A stretch of 64,000 bases of DNA from Formosa undariae. Lineage in GTDB: Bacteria > Bacteroidota > Bacteroidia > Flavobacteriales > Flavobacteriaceae. A program made the position numbers and the translations under genes. Below are positions 17,106-27,057 of the stretch, piece by piece; position 1 is the stretch's first letter; each line of letters starts with the position of its first letter. The notes beneath the pieces are model-generated. The model worked only from the letters and a program-made list of their open reading frames with translations, was not told the DNA's origin and did no database searches. The stretch lies in contig NZ_JBHMEZ010000032.1 of NCBI RefSeq assembly GCF_042427615.1, positions 1 through 64,000 of the forward strand, written 5' to 3'.

Positions 17106-19484
17106 ATGAAGCATATTCTATTTTCCTTCTTTTTCATTTCATTTTTAAATGTATCAGGTCAAGAACACGTTTTTCCAGGTGCAGATGAAAGAACACCTTC
17201 GAAAGCACAATACTTTAGTTGGATTAACAACACGAACGAAGGTCCTACAGAAGAACATACGGCAATAAATCTAGACTTCTTTGGATGGTTAAAAAGTGAA
17301 TATGGGATGCAATTAGATATCTACGCAATGGATGCTGGTGCAATTGATGGTAAGAATTTTTATGGAAGTATTTATTCCGAACGCTTTAAAAAGCAATTTC
17401 CTAATGGGTTCGATCCTATTTATGAGCAAGCCAAAGCGCTTGATATTAGATTAGGTGTTTGGGGTGGACCTGACGGATTTGGAGATACGCCAGAAGAAGA
17501 AAAAGCACGTATAGCCGAAATGGTAAAATTGTGTAGAGATTATGATTTTGCACTTTTTAAATTTGATGCTGTTTGCGGACCATTACGTCCTGAAAAAGAA
17601 GATGCTTTTATTGAGTTAATGAAACAATCTCGCGAACACAGCCCGGATTTAATTTTATTAAATCACCGTCTTGGTTTAGATAAGGCAAAACCTTACGCAA
17701 CTACATTTTTATGGGGAGGTGCCGAAACCTATATAGATGTACATATGGCAAATACCATGACAGCGCCACACCATAGAGCTCAGGCCATGTCTAGAGGACT
17801 TGTACCAGACTTACAACGTTTAACAGAAGACCATGGTGTGTGTATTTCATCTTGTATCGATTTCTGGGAAGACGATTTAGTATTACAAGCTTTCAACAGA
17901 GCACTGATTCTTTCTCCAGAAGTCTATGGTAACCCTTGGTTATTAAACGACGCCGAATTTTCTAAACTGGCTTATATCTATAATTTACATAAAAAATATA
18001 GAGATATTCTTGTAGACGGTATGGTACTAGATAAAGCATACGGAGAACATGCCGTAACTAGAGGAGATGGTAAAACACAACTATTAAGCCTTCGAAATTT
18101 AAACTGGGAAGCAAAGTCTTTTTCTTTAACATTAAATGAAGATATCGGACTTAAAGCCGACGGAGACATTACATTACTTCAAGTACATCCTACAGAAAAA
18201 TTAATTGGTACATTTAAAAAAGGAGAAACTGTTCCTGTAGATGTATTACCTTTTAGATCTGCATTATTTATAGCCACTACAGAAGCCTACACAGATCCGC
18301 TTTTAGCGGGAACAGATTTCCAGACTATAAAAAATATTCCTGGCGAATCTATTGAAATTGAAATTCTTGGAATGCCAGGAACAACATCTAACATAAACAT
18401 AGCAAATAGTGATTTATTTACCAATGCAAAAGTTGATGGTAAATCTATTCAGAAATTAGAAAAAGGCGGAAAATTAAAAGTCCGTTTCCCTGGAGACAAA
18501 TTAAAAAATAATTACCACCGTAAACTAAATGCTTTTGAAGCAACATCTATCCCTGAAGATGTGACTACACTATATGAAGCTACCATATTTGCAGCAGACA
18601 ACAATGCTTTAGAAGTACGTTCTTTAAAACGTTCTGGAGAAACTAAAATACCAGAAGTTAAAGCCGCTCGAGATGCATTTTTCGAACAAGATGCTTTTGT
18701 AAACCGTGGTGTTTGGGATAAAAATTTATTCGACGGGAATTTAGAAACTGGATTTTGGCGCAACCAAACATACCGTTTAGACACACGTATTGAAGGTGGC
18801 GCGTTTAGATTGGATCTAGGAAAAATCACATATTTAGATCAGCTTTTAATTACAGTTCCTAACGAATTTGGATTACAACCCTTACTTGTTGGTGAAGGAA
18901 ATTTTGTTGAAATTTCTACTGACTTAATACACTGGGAAACCCTAACCTATATTGCAGAAAAACAAACCGAAATAAACATTGGTAAAGACGTAAGATACTT
19001 AAGATTTAAAGCCACATCACAACAAATCGTAGAAATTGAAGGTGTAGCTAAAGGAAAAAAAGTAGACAGAACGCAATGGAGAGCTTCCAACTTATTTGCA
19101 CACCCGAGCAAGAAAAAAGCTCAAAAAGTATGGAAATCTAAAATCGTATTAGACGAGATCGCTCAAGGAAGTTACTTATGTGTGGCCATAAACGGGAAAC
19201 ACGGTATCGAAGGTGCTTATGCAGCGGCTAAAATAGGTGACACTTATATTGGCGCTCCTGATAGAGCATCGTCTTACCCTGCTAATAACTGGGAATTCAT
19301 GACGTCTCGTAGAGATAACAATTACACCTATTATATTCCATTAGACCAATCGATGATCGGTCAAGAAATTGAAGTATTTACTATGGGTTACGATAAAGAA
19401 AACTTGGATTTAAATCCAGAATTATGGATTACAACACACCCTCAACCATGGGAAAAAATAACACTAACATTAGATAGAAAATAA
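17106..19484 (+). CDS. Clan GH-D-like TIM-barrel glycosidase with F5/8 type C-like domain
   Basis: 792 residues from ATG 17106, chosen because it begins a standard signal peptide (ending VSGQ); an ATG at 17073 is also in frame. The first 330 residues form a TIM-barrel-like unit reminiscent of alpha-galactosidase families GH27/GH36: LDIYAMDAG, RLGVWGGPDGFG and FALFKFDAVCG with D154 as candidate nucleophile. A beta region follows, then a discoidin/F5-8 type C-like module (about 530-650, LFDGNLETGFW ... FRLDLGKITYLDQL), and a further C-terminal beta domain. I could not place it in a named family. It would act on an alpha-linked sugar in the periplasm. It follows the second GH78 by 96 nt. Confidence 0.6.
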   Translation: MKHILFSFFFISFLNVSGQEHVFPGADERTPSKAQYFSWINNTNEGPTEEHTAINLDFFGWLKSEYGMQLDIYAMDAGAIDGKNFYGSIYSERFKKQFPNGFDPIYEQAKALDIRLGVWGGPDGFGDTPEEEKARIAEMVKLCRDYDFALFKFDAVCGPLRPEKEDAFIELMKQSREHSPDLILLNHRLGLDKAKPYATTFLWGGAETYIDVHMANTMTAPHHRAQAMSRGLVPDLQRLTEDHGVCISSCIDFWEDDLVLQAFNRALILSPEVYGNPWLLNDAEFSKLAYIYNLHKKYRDILVDGMVLDKAYGEHAVTRGDGKTQLLSLRNLNWEAKSFSLTLNEDIGLKADGDITLLQVHPTEKLIGTFKKGETVPVDVLPFRSALFIATTEAYTDPLLAGTDFQTIKNIPGESIEIEILGMPGTTSNINIANSDLFTNAKVDGKSIQKLEKGGKLKVRFPGDKLKNNYHRKLNAFEATSIPEDVTTLYEATIFAADNNALEVRSLKRSGETKIPEVKAARDAFFEQDAFVNRGVWDKNLFDGNLETGFWRNQTYRLDTRIEGGAFRLDLGKITYLDQLLITVPNEFGLQPLLVGEGNFVEISTDLIHWETLTYIAEKQTEINIGKDVRYLRFKATSQQIVEIEGVAKGKKVDRTQWRASNLFAHPSKKKAQKVWKSKIVLDEIAQGSYLCVAINGKHGIEGAYAAAKIGDTYIGAPDRASSYPANNWEFMTSRRDNNYTYYIPLDQSMIGQEIEVFTMGYDKENLDLNPELWITTHPQPWEKITLTLDRK

Positions 19485-19508
19485 TAGCATCCCCTTAAAA
19501 ACTTAAGC

Positions 19509-20933
19509 ATGTACAACAAGTCCGTTTCAAACACCATTTTATTACTTCTTATATTTTGTATCACTCATATTGCTACAGCAGAAATAAAACTTCCTGCATT
19601 TTTTAGTAGCGAAATGGTTTTACAACAACAAACCGATGCCGCTATCTGGGGAACTGCGACCTCTCGTAAAACAGTAGAAATAACAACCTCTTGGAATGGA
19701 AAGACGTACACAACTAAAGCTGATAAAAATGGTCATTGGAAACTAAAAGTTGAAACGCCTAGTGCGGGTGGTCCTTACGACATTACTATTTCTGATGGCA
19801 CACCGCTAACGCTTAGCAACGTATTAATAGGAGAAGTTTGGATCTGTTCTGGACAATCTAATATGGTAATGCCATTAAAAGGGTTTAGTAAACAACCGGT
19901 ATTAGGGTCTAATAAAACCATTGCGACCTCAACGAATAATCAGATTCGATTATTCAAAGTAAGACAAAAAGCAAGCCTTGAACCACTAGATAATGTTTCT
20001 GGTAAATGGCTAGAATCTAAGCCAGAGCATGCTGCTAATTTTAGCGCTACAGCTTACCATTTTGGTAAAATGCTTCAAGAGGTATTACAGGTTCCTGTGG
20101 GACTAATTGTTACTGCTTGGGGAGGCACAAGAATAGAACCTTGGATAAGCGAAGACGGACTTAAAGACTTTGACTGGGTTCCTGAACCTGCTCTAGACGC
20201 TAAAGGTCGAGTAACCCATAGAATACCTACTACCCTTTTTAACGGCATGATAAATCCGCTAAAAGGTTTCACTATGAAAGGTGTGCTTTGGTACCAAGGT
20301 GAATCTAATGCTCCAGAACCAAAAAAATACGAAGCATTGATGCCCGGTCTAATTAACAACTGGCGTAAAGAATGGGCTATTGGAGATTTCCCTTTTTATT
20401 ACGTACAAATAGCACCTCACGATTACAGCAACAAACCTGGCGTAAATTCAGCTTTACTTAGAGAAGCGCAATTAAAAGCTTCAACAAAAACGGTGAATAC
20501 CGGAATGGTAAGTTTAATGGACGTAGGAGAAAAAAATATCATTCATCCAGCGCACAAACAATTAGGAGGCGAGCGTCTGGCATACCTAGCCCTAGCCAAA
20601 ACTTACAACCTAAAAGGTATTGAATATTCTGGTCCTGTTTTAAAAGACATGAGTATTGAAGGTCCTGTTGTGCAACTTACATTCGACCATGCTAAAACGG
20701 GGCTAAACACCTTTGGTAAAGACTTTACTAATTTCAAAATTGCCGGTAAAGACAAACGTTTTTATCCTGCCCAAGTTTCAATAAATTGGAAAGGATTGGT
20801 TTTATTTTCAGCGTATGTTCCTAATCCTGTTGCAGTGCGTTATGCCTTCGAAGATTTCACTGTTGGAGAACTATTCAATACAGCAGGTTTACCTGCCTCG
20901 TCTTTTAGAACAGACGACTGGGAATTGGAGTAA
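19509..20933 (+). CDS. Sialate O-acetylesterase-like carbohydrate esterase
   Basis: 474 residues with a signal peptide ending ATAE. It has an N-terminal beta-sandwich (about 25-105, LPAFFSSEMVLQQ and GTATSRKTVEI) typical of sialate O-acetylesterase-like proteins, then an SGNH-type catalytic part: EVWICSGQSNM with S117, TAWGGTRIEPW, GVLWYQGESNA, and a late conserved D-x-G-E-K-N-I-I-H-P region for the Asp/His pair. In PULs such enzymes usually remove acetyl groups from neutral or acidic polysaccharides rather than from sialic acid. The gene is 24 nt downstream of the GH-D-like enzyme and belongs to the long operon. The esterase call is firm; the acyl position is unknown. Confidence 0.88.
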   Translation: MYNKSVSNTILLLLIFCITHIATAEIKLPAFFSSEMVLQQQTDAAIWGTATSRKTVEITTSWNGKTYTTKADKNGHWKLKVETPSAGGPYDITISDGTPLTLSNVLIGEVWICSGQSNMVMPLKGFSKQPVLGSNKTIATSTNNQIRLFKVRQKASLEPLDNVSGKWLESKPEHAANFSATAYHFGKMLQEVLQVPVGLIVTAWGGTRIEPWISEDGLKDFDWVPEPALDAKGRVTHRIPTTLFNGMINPLKGFTMKGVLWYQGESNAPEPKKYEALMPGLINNWRKEWAIGDFPFYYVQIAPHDYSNKPGVNSALLREAQLKASTKTVNTGMVSLMDVGEKNIIHPAHKQLGGERLAYLALAKTYNLKGIEYSGPVLKDMSIEGPVVQLTFDHAKTGLNTFGKDFTNFKIAGKDKRFYPAQVSINWKGLVLFSAYVPNPVAVRYAFEDFTVGELFNTAGLPASSFRTDDWELE

Positions 20934-20990
20934 ACCATCTCACTATCACACTTGAATTACAATTATTACCACATTAAAATAAAGATTGAT

Positions 20991-22472
20991 ATGCTACATC
21001 ATTTTAAAAAGTATTTGAGAACATTCTTTTCTTGTCACCTACTTTTAGCCGGTATGTTTATTTTAAACATCTCATGTAAAGACGCAAAGAAAGAAGATAC
21101 GGCAGTTGTTACGAGTACCGTACCTACTAAAAAACCGAATATTCTTATTCTTTTAACCGATCAATGGCGCGCACAAGCCACAGGTTATGCTGGCGATCCG
21201 AATGTAAAAACGCCAAATCTAGATCGTTTAGCTTCAGAAAGCATCAATTTTACCAATGCCGTATCGGGCACCCCAGTTTGTACACCATTTAGAGCGGCAC
21301 TACTAACAGGGCAACTACCTTTAACTACGGGTGTTTTTATGAACGATGTTCAGCTTAATCCAGATGCGCTTACTATGGCTAAGATATTTAGTGCGCATGA
21401 TTATGATACGGGGTACATAGGAAAATGGCATTTAGACGGTCATGGTAGATTACAAAATGTACCACCAGGAGAAAGAAGACAAGGTTTCGAATTTTGGAAT
21501 GGTAACGAGTGTACGCACGACTATAATCATTCTGTGTATTACGATAACGACAACCCTGATAGAAAAATATGGGAACGCTACGACACTTTCGATCAAACCG
21601 ATGCTGCCTTACATTATATTAGCGACAGAAAAGCTATTGAAGATCCATTTCTTATGATTGTATCTTATGGTACACCACATGGTCCGTATCATACTGCTCC
21701 TAAAGAATATCGTGATCGCTTTGATCCAGAAAAAATTCAGCTTAGACAAAACGTTCCTGAAAAATCTCAAAAAAGAGCTAAAAAAGAATTGTCTGGTTAC
21801 TACGCACATATTGAAGCTATAGACGATATGATTGGTAAAATCACGCAACAACTTAAAGATGATGGACAATGGGATAATACGATTATTCTATTCACTTCAG
21901 ATCATGGAGATTTATTAGGATCGCACGGAGAATTAAAAAAGCAACAACCTTACGACGAATCTATTCGTGTACCTATGCTCTTAAAGCTACCTGCCGCAGC
22001 CAATTTAAAACCAAGCACCAAGAAAGTAGTGGTAAATTCTGAAGACCTATTACCTACCCTATTGGGATTAACAAATATAGAGATTCCGAACACTATTGAA
22101 GGAACAGATTTCAGTTCAATAATTAAGAATAACGAAGATTTAGATAATGCTGCACTTATAAGATCTATCCAACCTTTTGGTTCTTGGAATAAAAACCGAG
22201 GCGGAAGAGAATATAGAGGATTAAGAACACCTAGATATACATATACTCGTGATTTAAATGGGCCTTGGCTTTTATACGATAATCAAAAAGATCCGTACCA
22301 AGAAACTAATTTAATCGGGAATAAGGAGTATGCGACTATTCAATCTGAATTAGACACTAAACTTACACAACGATTAAAAACGAATAAAGATGAATTTCTG
22401 CCAGGCACGGAATACATTAAAAAATGGGGTTACACTGTAGATAAAACAGGGACTATACCTTATACGGAATAA
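20991..22472 (+). CDS. Type I sulfatase, lipoprotein (CTPFR motif)
   Basis: 493 residues from ATG 20991; only a TTG gives the longer frame. A lipoprotein-like signal ends NISC (C29). Motifs: LTDQWRAQATGYAG with D57-Q58, maturation C97-T-P-F-R101, GKWHLDGHG, GTPHGPYHTAP, and FTSDHGDLLGSHGELKKQ. The SDHGDxLGxHG pattern is that of the choline/phosphonate-monoester/arylsulfatase-like branch of S1 sulfatases. It is the tenth gene of the plus-strand operon, with the next sulfatase starting 86 nt later. Substrate unknown. Confidence 0.92.
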   Translation: MLHHFKKYLRTFFSCHLLLAGMFILNISCKDAKKEDTAVVTSTVPTKKPNILILLTDQWRAQATGYAGDPNVKTPNLDRLASESINFTNAVSGTPVCTPFRAALLTGQLPLTTGVFMNDVQLNPDALTMAKIFSAHDYDTGYIGKWHLDGHGRLQNVPPGERRQGFEFWNGNECTHDYNHSVYYDNDNPDRKIWERYDTFDQTDAALHYISDRKAIEDPFLMIVSYGTPHGPYHTAPKEYRDRFDPEKIQLRQNVPEKSQKRAKKELSGYYAHIEAIDDMIGKITQQLKDDGQWDNTIILFTSDHGDLLGSHGELKKQQPYDESIRVPMLLKLPAAANLKPSTKKVVVNSEDLLPTLLGLTNIEIPNTIEGTDFSSIIKNNEDLDNAALIRSIQPFGSWNKNRGGREYRGLRTPRYTYTRDLNGPWLLYDNQKDPYQETNLIGNKEYATIQSELDTKLTQRLKTNKDEFLPGTEYIKKWGYTVDKTGTIPYTE

Positions 22473-22558
22473 TTCCATTATAATTTTCTTTTAACAGAAA
22501 CCAAAATATATTGTGTCCCTCATTAACACCTCTTGGAACGCAACCGCAAACTATTAAA

Positions 22559-24325
22559 ATGTTTAATACATCCAAAATTATATCTCTCGCTTGTTACATT
22601 ATATTCTTGGGATTCATTTCTCAGAACTTAAAAGCGCAAACAAAACCCAACGTTATCCTTATTGTAACGGACGACCAAGGTTTTGGAGATCTTGGGTATT
22701 ATGGCAATCCGCATGTAAAAACACCAACCATAGATCGTTTTGCAAAAGAAAGCGTGCGATTTGATGAGTTTTTAGTATCGCCTGTATGCGCGCCAACTCG
22801 TGCTGCTTTAATGACAGGAAGATACACGCTAAGAACAGGAGTTCGTGACACCTATAGAGGTGGCGCAATAATGGCAACCGATGAAATTACTATTGCTGAA
22901 ATTCTTAAAGATGCCGGTTATAAAACAGGTATGATAGGGAAATGGCATCTTGGAGACAACTACCCTTCTCGTCCGCAAGATCAAGGCTTCGATTTCACCT
23001 TAAATCATCTGTCCGGCGGATTAGGTCAAAATGGAGACTGGCCAAATGCACTAGAAGGTAATCAACGGTATTATGATCCCATTCTTTGGAAAAATGGAGA
23101 AATGGTAAAAACTAAAGGCTATTGCTCTGATGTATTTACAGATGAAGCGATCCATTTTGTTGAAGAAAACAAAGCAGATCCTTTTTTCCTATATTTATCT
23201 TTCAATGCACCACACGCCCCGCTTCAAGTACCTGACGCATATTACGACATGTACAAGGACATTGATCCTTCGAAAGGTTTTGATAATGACGACAGACCAT
23301 TTCCTGTAATGAATGAACAGCTAAAAGAAAATGCTAGAAAAGTTTATGCTATGGTTTCTAATATAGACGATAACTTAAAAAGACTCTTCGAAACCTTAGA
23401 TAGCATGGAAATAAGAGATAATACGTTGATTATTTTTATGACGGATAACGGTCATCAGCACGATCGTTATGCTGCAGGCATGAAAGGAAGAAAAGGTTAT
23501 GTGTACGAAGGTGGTGTTCGAGTACCTAGTTTTTGGAGTCTTCCTTCTCAATTTAAAGGAAATCGCGATATTAAAACACCTACAGCACATTACGATATTT
23601 TACCTACGCTGGCAGAATTATGTAGTGCACAAATTCCTACAGATAGAGTTCTAGACGGAAAAAGTTTACTGCCTTTATTGAATAATGAAATGTCTAGCTT
23701 AGGAAATCGGACTTTTGCACGCAGTTGGGTTCGTGGCGGTCCGGAACAATACACCAATATCTCGATTAGAAAAGAACAATACAAACTGGTTGGAAATACA
23801 GAACGAAATGCAGATATTAATAGCTTTGAACTCTATAATATTATAGACGACCCATACGAACAAAAAAACATTGTATCGACTCACAACTCAGAAGCCCTAC
23901 ATTTAAAACAAGACATGGACATCTGGTTTAACGACATGATTTCTGAAAAGAATTTCACTAAAGATCACCCTGCAATTGTTGGAACAATACACGAGAACCC
24001 TTCTGTATTAAATATTAATGATGCTATTTTCACAGAAAACAAAGCGCAAAATCAAGATGTTGCCGGATGGGAAATAGAAGTTGCAGAAACGGGCTATTAC
24101 GACATCAAAGTTCAATTATTTCAAAAAGAGATAAACACTATTAAAGTTGACTTAAAAATAGGATCTACTAAAATAACAAAAGATGTTGCATCCTTAAAAG
24201 ACGGCATAATACATATGGATCACATAAAACTAGAAAAAGGTGTAGCTAGAATAACACCTTTTGTTACGGGAGAACAAGGCGCGTACATTAAACCGTTTTA
24301 TGTAGAAATAGACTATCAATTTTAA
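22559..24325 (+). CDS. Type I sulfatase with C-terminal beta-domain
   Basis: 588 residues from ATG 22559 (the longer frame needs a TTG). Cleavable signal ending NLKAQ. Motifs: IVTDDQGFGDLG with D38-D39, maturation C77-A-P-T-R81, GKWHLGDNYPSRPQDQGFD, NAPHAPLQVP, and FMTDNGHQHDRYAAGMKGRKG. After the usual sulfatase C-terminal subdomain, roughly 130 extra residues (about 458-588) look like a beta-sandwich accessory domain (WEIEVAETGYYDIKVQL). The sulfatase at 58494-60347 has the same architecture, suggesting a shared subfamily. This is the last gene of the plus-strand operon; the 276-nt convergent gap after it shows no strong plus-strand terminator. Confidence 0.92.
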   Translation: MFNTSKIISLACYIIFLGFISQNLKAQTKPNVILIVTDDQGFGDLGYYGNPHVKTPTIDRFAKESVRFDEFLVSPVCAPTRAALMTGRYTLRTGVRDTYRGGAIMATDEITIAEILKDAGYKTGMIGKWHLGDNYPSRPQDQGFDFTLNHLSGGLGQNGDWPNALEGNQRYYDPILWKNGEMVKTKGYCSDVFTDEAIHFVEENKADPFFLYLSFNAPHAPLQVPDAYYDMYKDIDPSKGFDNDDRPFPVMNEQLKENARKVYAMVSNIDDNLKRLFETLDSMEIRDNTLIIFMTDNGHQHDRYAAGMKGRKGYVYEGGVRVPSFWSLPSQFKGNRDIKTPTAHYDILPTLAELCSAQIPTDRVLDGKSLLPLLNNEMSSLGNRTFARSWVRGGPEQYTNISIRKEQYKLVGNTERNADINSFELYNIIDDPYEQKNIVSTHNSEALHLKQDMDIWFNDMISEKNFTKDHPAIVGTIHENPSVLNINDAIFTENKAQNQDVAGWEIEVAETGYYDIKVQLFQKEINTIKVDLKIGSTKITKDVASLKDGIIHMDHIKLEKGVARITPFVTGEQGAYIKPFYVEIDYQF

Positions 24326-24548
24326 AGACATGGATTCACGTTTTAAAAAGTAGTCACATTAAAAACATAGTCATCTTCTAAAATCACATAACAGATTTAT
24401 TCTTCTAAAATTTAGCAGTGCCATTTCGGACTACTAAAATATCAAACAGTGTAATTAAATTATTCTAATAACACACACTACCATAAACATAAATTGATGA
24501 ATGTTTAGGATATACAATCTGAATCTAATCGTATATCTCAGGCATAAA

Positions 24549-24578
24549 AAAAGGCACTCATTTAAAATGGTACCTTTT
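24549..24578 (-). terminator. Rho-independent terminator after the SGNH esterase
   Basis: An imperfect hairpin (AAAAGGCACT / GGTACCTTTT with one mismatch and a wobble) reads on the minus strand as a stem followed directly by a T-run (TTTTTTATGCC), 24 nt beyond the stop at 24602. Confidence 0.6.
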
Positions 24579-24601
24579 CAAAATTAAAAGTAAATGACCA
24601 C

Positions 24602-25258
24602 CTAATCATTTAGATACTTTTCAATGATTTTAACTACAGGTTGAGAAAGCTGCTCATAACCTTCTTTAGTATAGTGCACATCTTTTGGTCCCGCGCCATG
24701 GTCCTTATGTATTTTCTTAGAAATCTTATTGATATCATTTACAGTCACTCCATATTTTTTCATGACTTTCTTAGCAACTTTATTATATGCTTTATCCGAT
24801 TTCACGATACGTCCTAATTCACCTTCAGGAACGTAGGATGTTGTCACAAAAATAAGTTTAGCGTCTGTTTCTTTTAATCGCACGACTAAGGCCTCTAAGT
24901 TATGTTCATACTCTTCTAGTGTAAACGTTACTTTTCCATTCACTTTATCTCGATTACCCTGATTTTTAGATTCCGGATTTCTATAACACAAATCCCATAA
25001 TCCCCAATTAAATTGAATGACATCCCACTTCTTGTCACCGATCCATTCATCGATCTGTTCTAAACCATAACCTGAATGTTGTGCATTTCCTTTATTATGT
25101 ACTACGTTAGCTTTATCCTTTAAAGCTTTTCTTACAAAAGGTGTATACCCCAAAGAAATTGAATCTCCAATTATAAGAACATCTGGCAAAATATCGGTTG
25201 TTTTAAAAGAAGCTAACATTACAGCTAGGCAACCAATAAGAATTAATTTGTATTTCAT
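24602..25258 (-). CDS. Small SGNH/GDSL hydrolase, secreted
   Basis: 218 residues with a short signal (MKYKLILIGCLAVMLASF). SGNH blocks: LIIGDSISLGY with the nucleophile serine near residue 33, a block II glycine in the HNKGNAQHSG region, FNWGLWDLC in place of the usual GxND (asparagine retained), and a late DVHYTKEGYEQL with the Asp/His pair. Likely a deacylating carbohydrate esterase. It follows SusD pair 1 by 66 nt, but a strong terminator sits in that gap, so it may have its own promoter or be expressed by read-through. Confidence 0.83.
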   Translation of the reverse strand: MKYKLILIGCLAVMLASFKTTDILPDVLIIGDSISLGYTPFVRKALKDKANVVHNKGNAQHSGYGLEQIDEWIGDKKWDVIQFNWGLWDLCYRNPESKNQGNRDKVNGKVTFTLEEYEHNLEALVVRLKETDAKLIFVTTSYVPEGELGRIVKSDKAYNKVAKKVMKKYGVTVNDINKISKKIHKDHGAGPKDVHYTKEGYEQLSQPVVKIIEKYLND

Positions 25259-25281
25259 AATAATAAATTAAAATTCATTAA

Positions 25282-25310
25282 AAAACTGGCAACATTTCTG
25301 TGCCAGTTTT
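25282..25310 (-). terminator. Rho-independent terminator between susD-1 and the esterase gene
   Basis: A perfect 10-bp stem (AAAACTGGCA / TGCCAGTTTT) with a 9-nt loop, 14 nt beyond the SusD stop. T-tracts lie on both sides, so it can work in either direction. Confidence 0.85.
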
Positions 25311-25324
25311 ATTTTTTTAATCTC

Positions 25325-27046
25325 TTACCAATTTGGATTTTGAATAAGAGCAGGGTTAGTAGTTAATTCGTTAGTTGGTAATGGTAATAAATAATCTCGA
25401 CTAGCATCAAATCCATAAGCTCCCCCATTTAAATAATTAACAAAAGGATCTATAAACCCATCATTATCAACCATTAGACCAGGATACAGATCTTCAATAT
25501 CTGAAGTATAAGTAGTTCCTAGAGGTCTGGTTCCTACAAACAATTTATGAGCTCTCCAACGCATTAGATCATCTAAACGATTACCTTCTCCAAACAACTC
25601 AACCACACGTTCTCTTCTAACTTCATATTGATAATCTGTTAAAGTATATCCATAATCTGGCCAATTGGGATCCTGAGTAATTGAAGCTAAATTAAGGTGA
25701 GGCATACCGACTCTATCACGTAATTTATTGATAGATATATCAACATCTGCTTGAGTTAAGATTCCCAACTCTGCTTTAGCTTCAGCAAATATTAAAAGAG
25801 CTTCAGCATAACGAAATATTATATAGCCAATGTCACTTGTTCTATGATTTTCTTGATCAGCTAAGATTTCTTTTGAACGCCATTTCTCTATAGAGTAACC
25901 AGTAGGGTTTCTTGTCATGTTAGGCGTATTAAAAGCTATATCATCACCATTTAAAGAAACATAATCTAAATCGCCTGGAGCCATTATTGTTTGTCCTAAT
26001 CTAGGATCTCTATTCACTTGAATTTCGGACAAGGTAGCATCTCCAATAAAATTAGGACTTACTGATATTGGCATTCCATCAGACGCTAAGTAATTCTTAG
26101 TCATTTCTCGTGTCATACCTTGTAAGTTCGGTTGATTCCATAAAAAATTCTTAATATTGTAAGTCAAATAGTCATAATGTTTATATAACATTACCTCTGA
26201 GTGTCCATTATAATCAGTTTGAATAAAAAGGTCATAATAAGCCTCATCTGTATTTCCATCTGCAGTATACAATGAATAATTACCCGATTCAATAACATTA
26301 TAAGCAGCTGCGTGAGCTTGCTCTAAAAACAGAGAACCATCTGTATCTCCTGCAAATTCAGTTCCTTCATGATATTTTTCCCATGTCCCCTCATAAAGAG
26401 CCACTCGTGCCTTAAATAAAGAAGCAATATCTCTATTTAAACGAGAATCTCCAACATCTGAAACTGTTTTCATATTAGCAATAGCCAAATCAAGATCACT
26501 TAATATAAAATTAACAACATCTGTTCTAGACTCCCTTCTTCCATATAATATATCATCATCATCGGTTTGAACAACTTTAGTTACTATCGGTAAGTCTCCA
26601 AATTGTGTTAGTAATTCAAAATAGAAATAAGCTCTAAAAAAATATCCTTCTCCTTTATAATGATCTATTAACTCTCCAGATTCGACTCTATCTACATTTT
26701 CTAAAAAATAATTTACAGATCGTATATTAGACCAGGTCCATCCTCCTCCAGTAGTTGGTAAATTACCAGTACCATCTAATCTATTTGTTGATGAAGTTCC
26801 AAACCATAATTGTGATTCACTAATTATATCGGTACCAATATCGTGAGAAGGTGCAGTCCCATCTCCTTCCCAACCGGGAAATTCACCATATAGGGTATTT
26901 AAATAAAGTTGTAAATCTCCCTCTGTTTTCCAAAAATCTTCATCAGATATCTCATCTAAAGGAGTTTTGTCTAATAAGTCATCTGAACATGAATTAAAAA
27001 ACATTGATCCAATAATAATTATAACTATATAATATATTCTTTTCAT
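25325..27046 (-). CDS. SusD/RagB-family glycan-binding lipoprotein (pair 1)
   Basis: 573 residues, lipoprotein signal ending FFNSC (C20), then the typical SDDLLDKTPLDEISDEDFWKTEGDLQLYLNTLY start. The middle has the SusD helical TPR part (YFFRAYFYFELLTQFGDLPIV), and the C-terminus shows EVRRERVVELFGEGNRLDDLMRWRAHK and a final LLPLPTNELTTNPALIQNPNW, both hallmarks of the family. It lies 11 nt behind SusC-1 and forms with it an outer-membrane oligosaccharide uptake complex, SusD acting as the lid. Followed by a strong terminator, so susC-susD may be a two-gene unit. The ligand is unknown. Confidence 0.95.
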   Translation of the reverse strand: MKRIYYIVIIIIGSMFFNSCSDDLLDKTPLDEISDEDFWKTEGDLQLYLNTLYGEFPGWEGDGTAPSHDIGTDIISESQLWFGTSSTNRLDGTGNLPTTGGGWTWSNIRSVNYFLENVDRVESGELIDHYKGEGYFFRAYFYFELLTQFGDLPIVTKVVQTDDDDILYGRRESRTDVVNFILSDLDLAIANMKTVSDVGDSRLNRDIASLFKARVALYEGTWEKYHEGTEFAGDTDGSLFLEQAHAAAYNVIESGNYSLYTADGNTDEAYYDLFIQTDYNGHSEVMLYKHYDYLTYNIKNFLWNQPNLQGMTREMTKNYLASDGMPISVSPNFIGDATLSEIQVNRDPRLGQTIMAPGDLDYVSLNGDDIAFNTPNMTRNPTGYSIEKWRSKEILADQENHRTSDIGYIIFRYAEALLIFAEAKAELGILTQADVDISINKLRDRVGMPHLNLASITQDPNWPDYGYTLTDYQYEVRRERVVELFGEGNRLDDLMRWRAHKLFVGTRPLGTTYTSDIEDLYPGLMVDNDGFIDPFVNYLNGGAYGFDASRDYLLPLPTNELTTNPALIQNPNW

Positions 27047-27057
27047 TATTTTTTTTT

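Noticed and set aside
24326..24548. Terminator for the plus-strand operon after 24325
   Set aside because: Only short mismatched pairings (for example around 24414-24438) without a T-tract; not strong enough to list.
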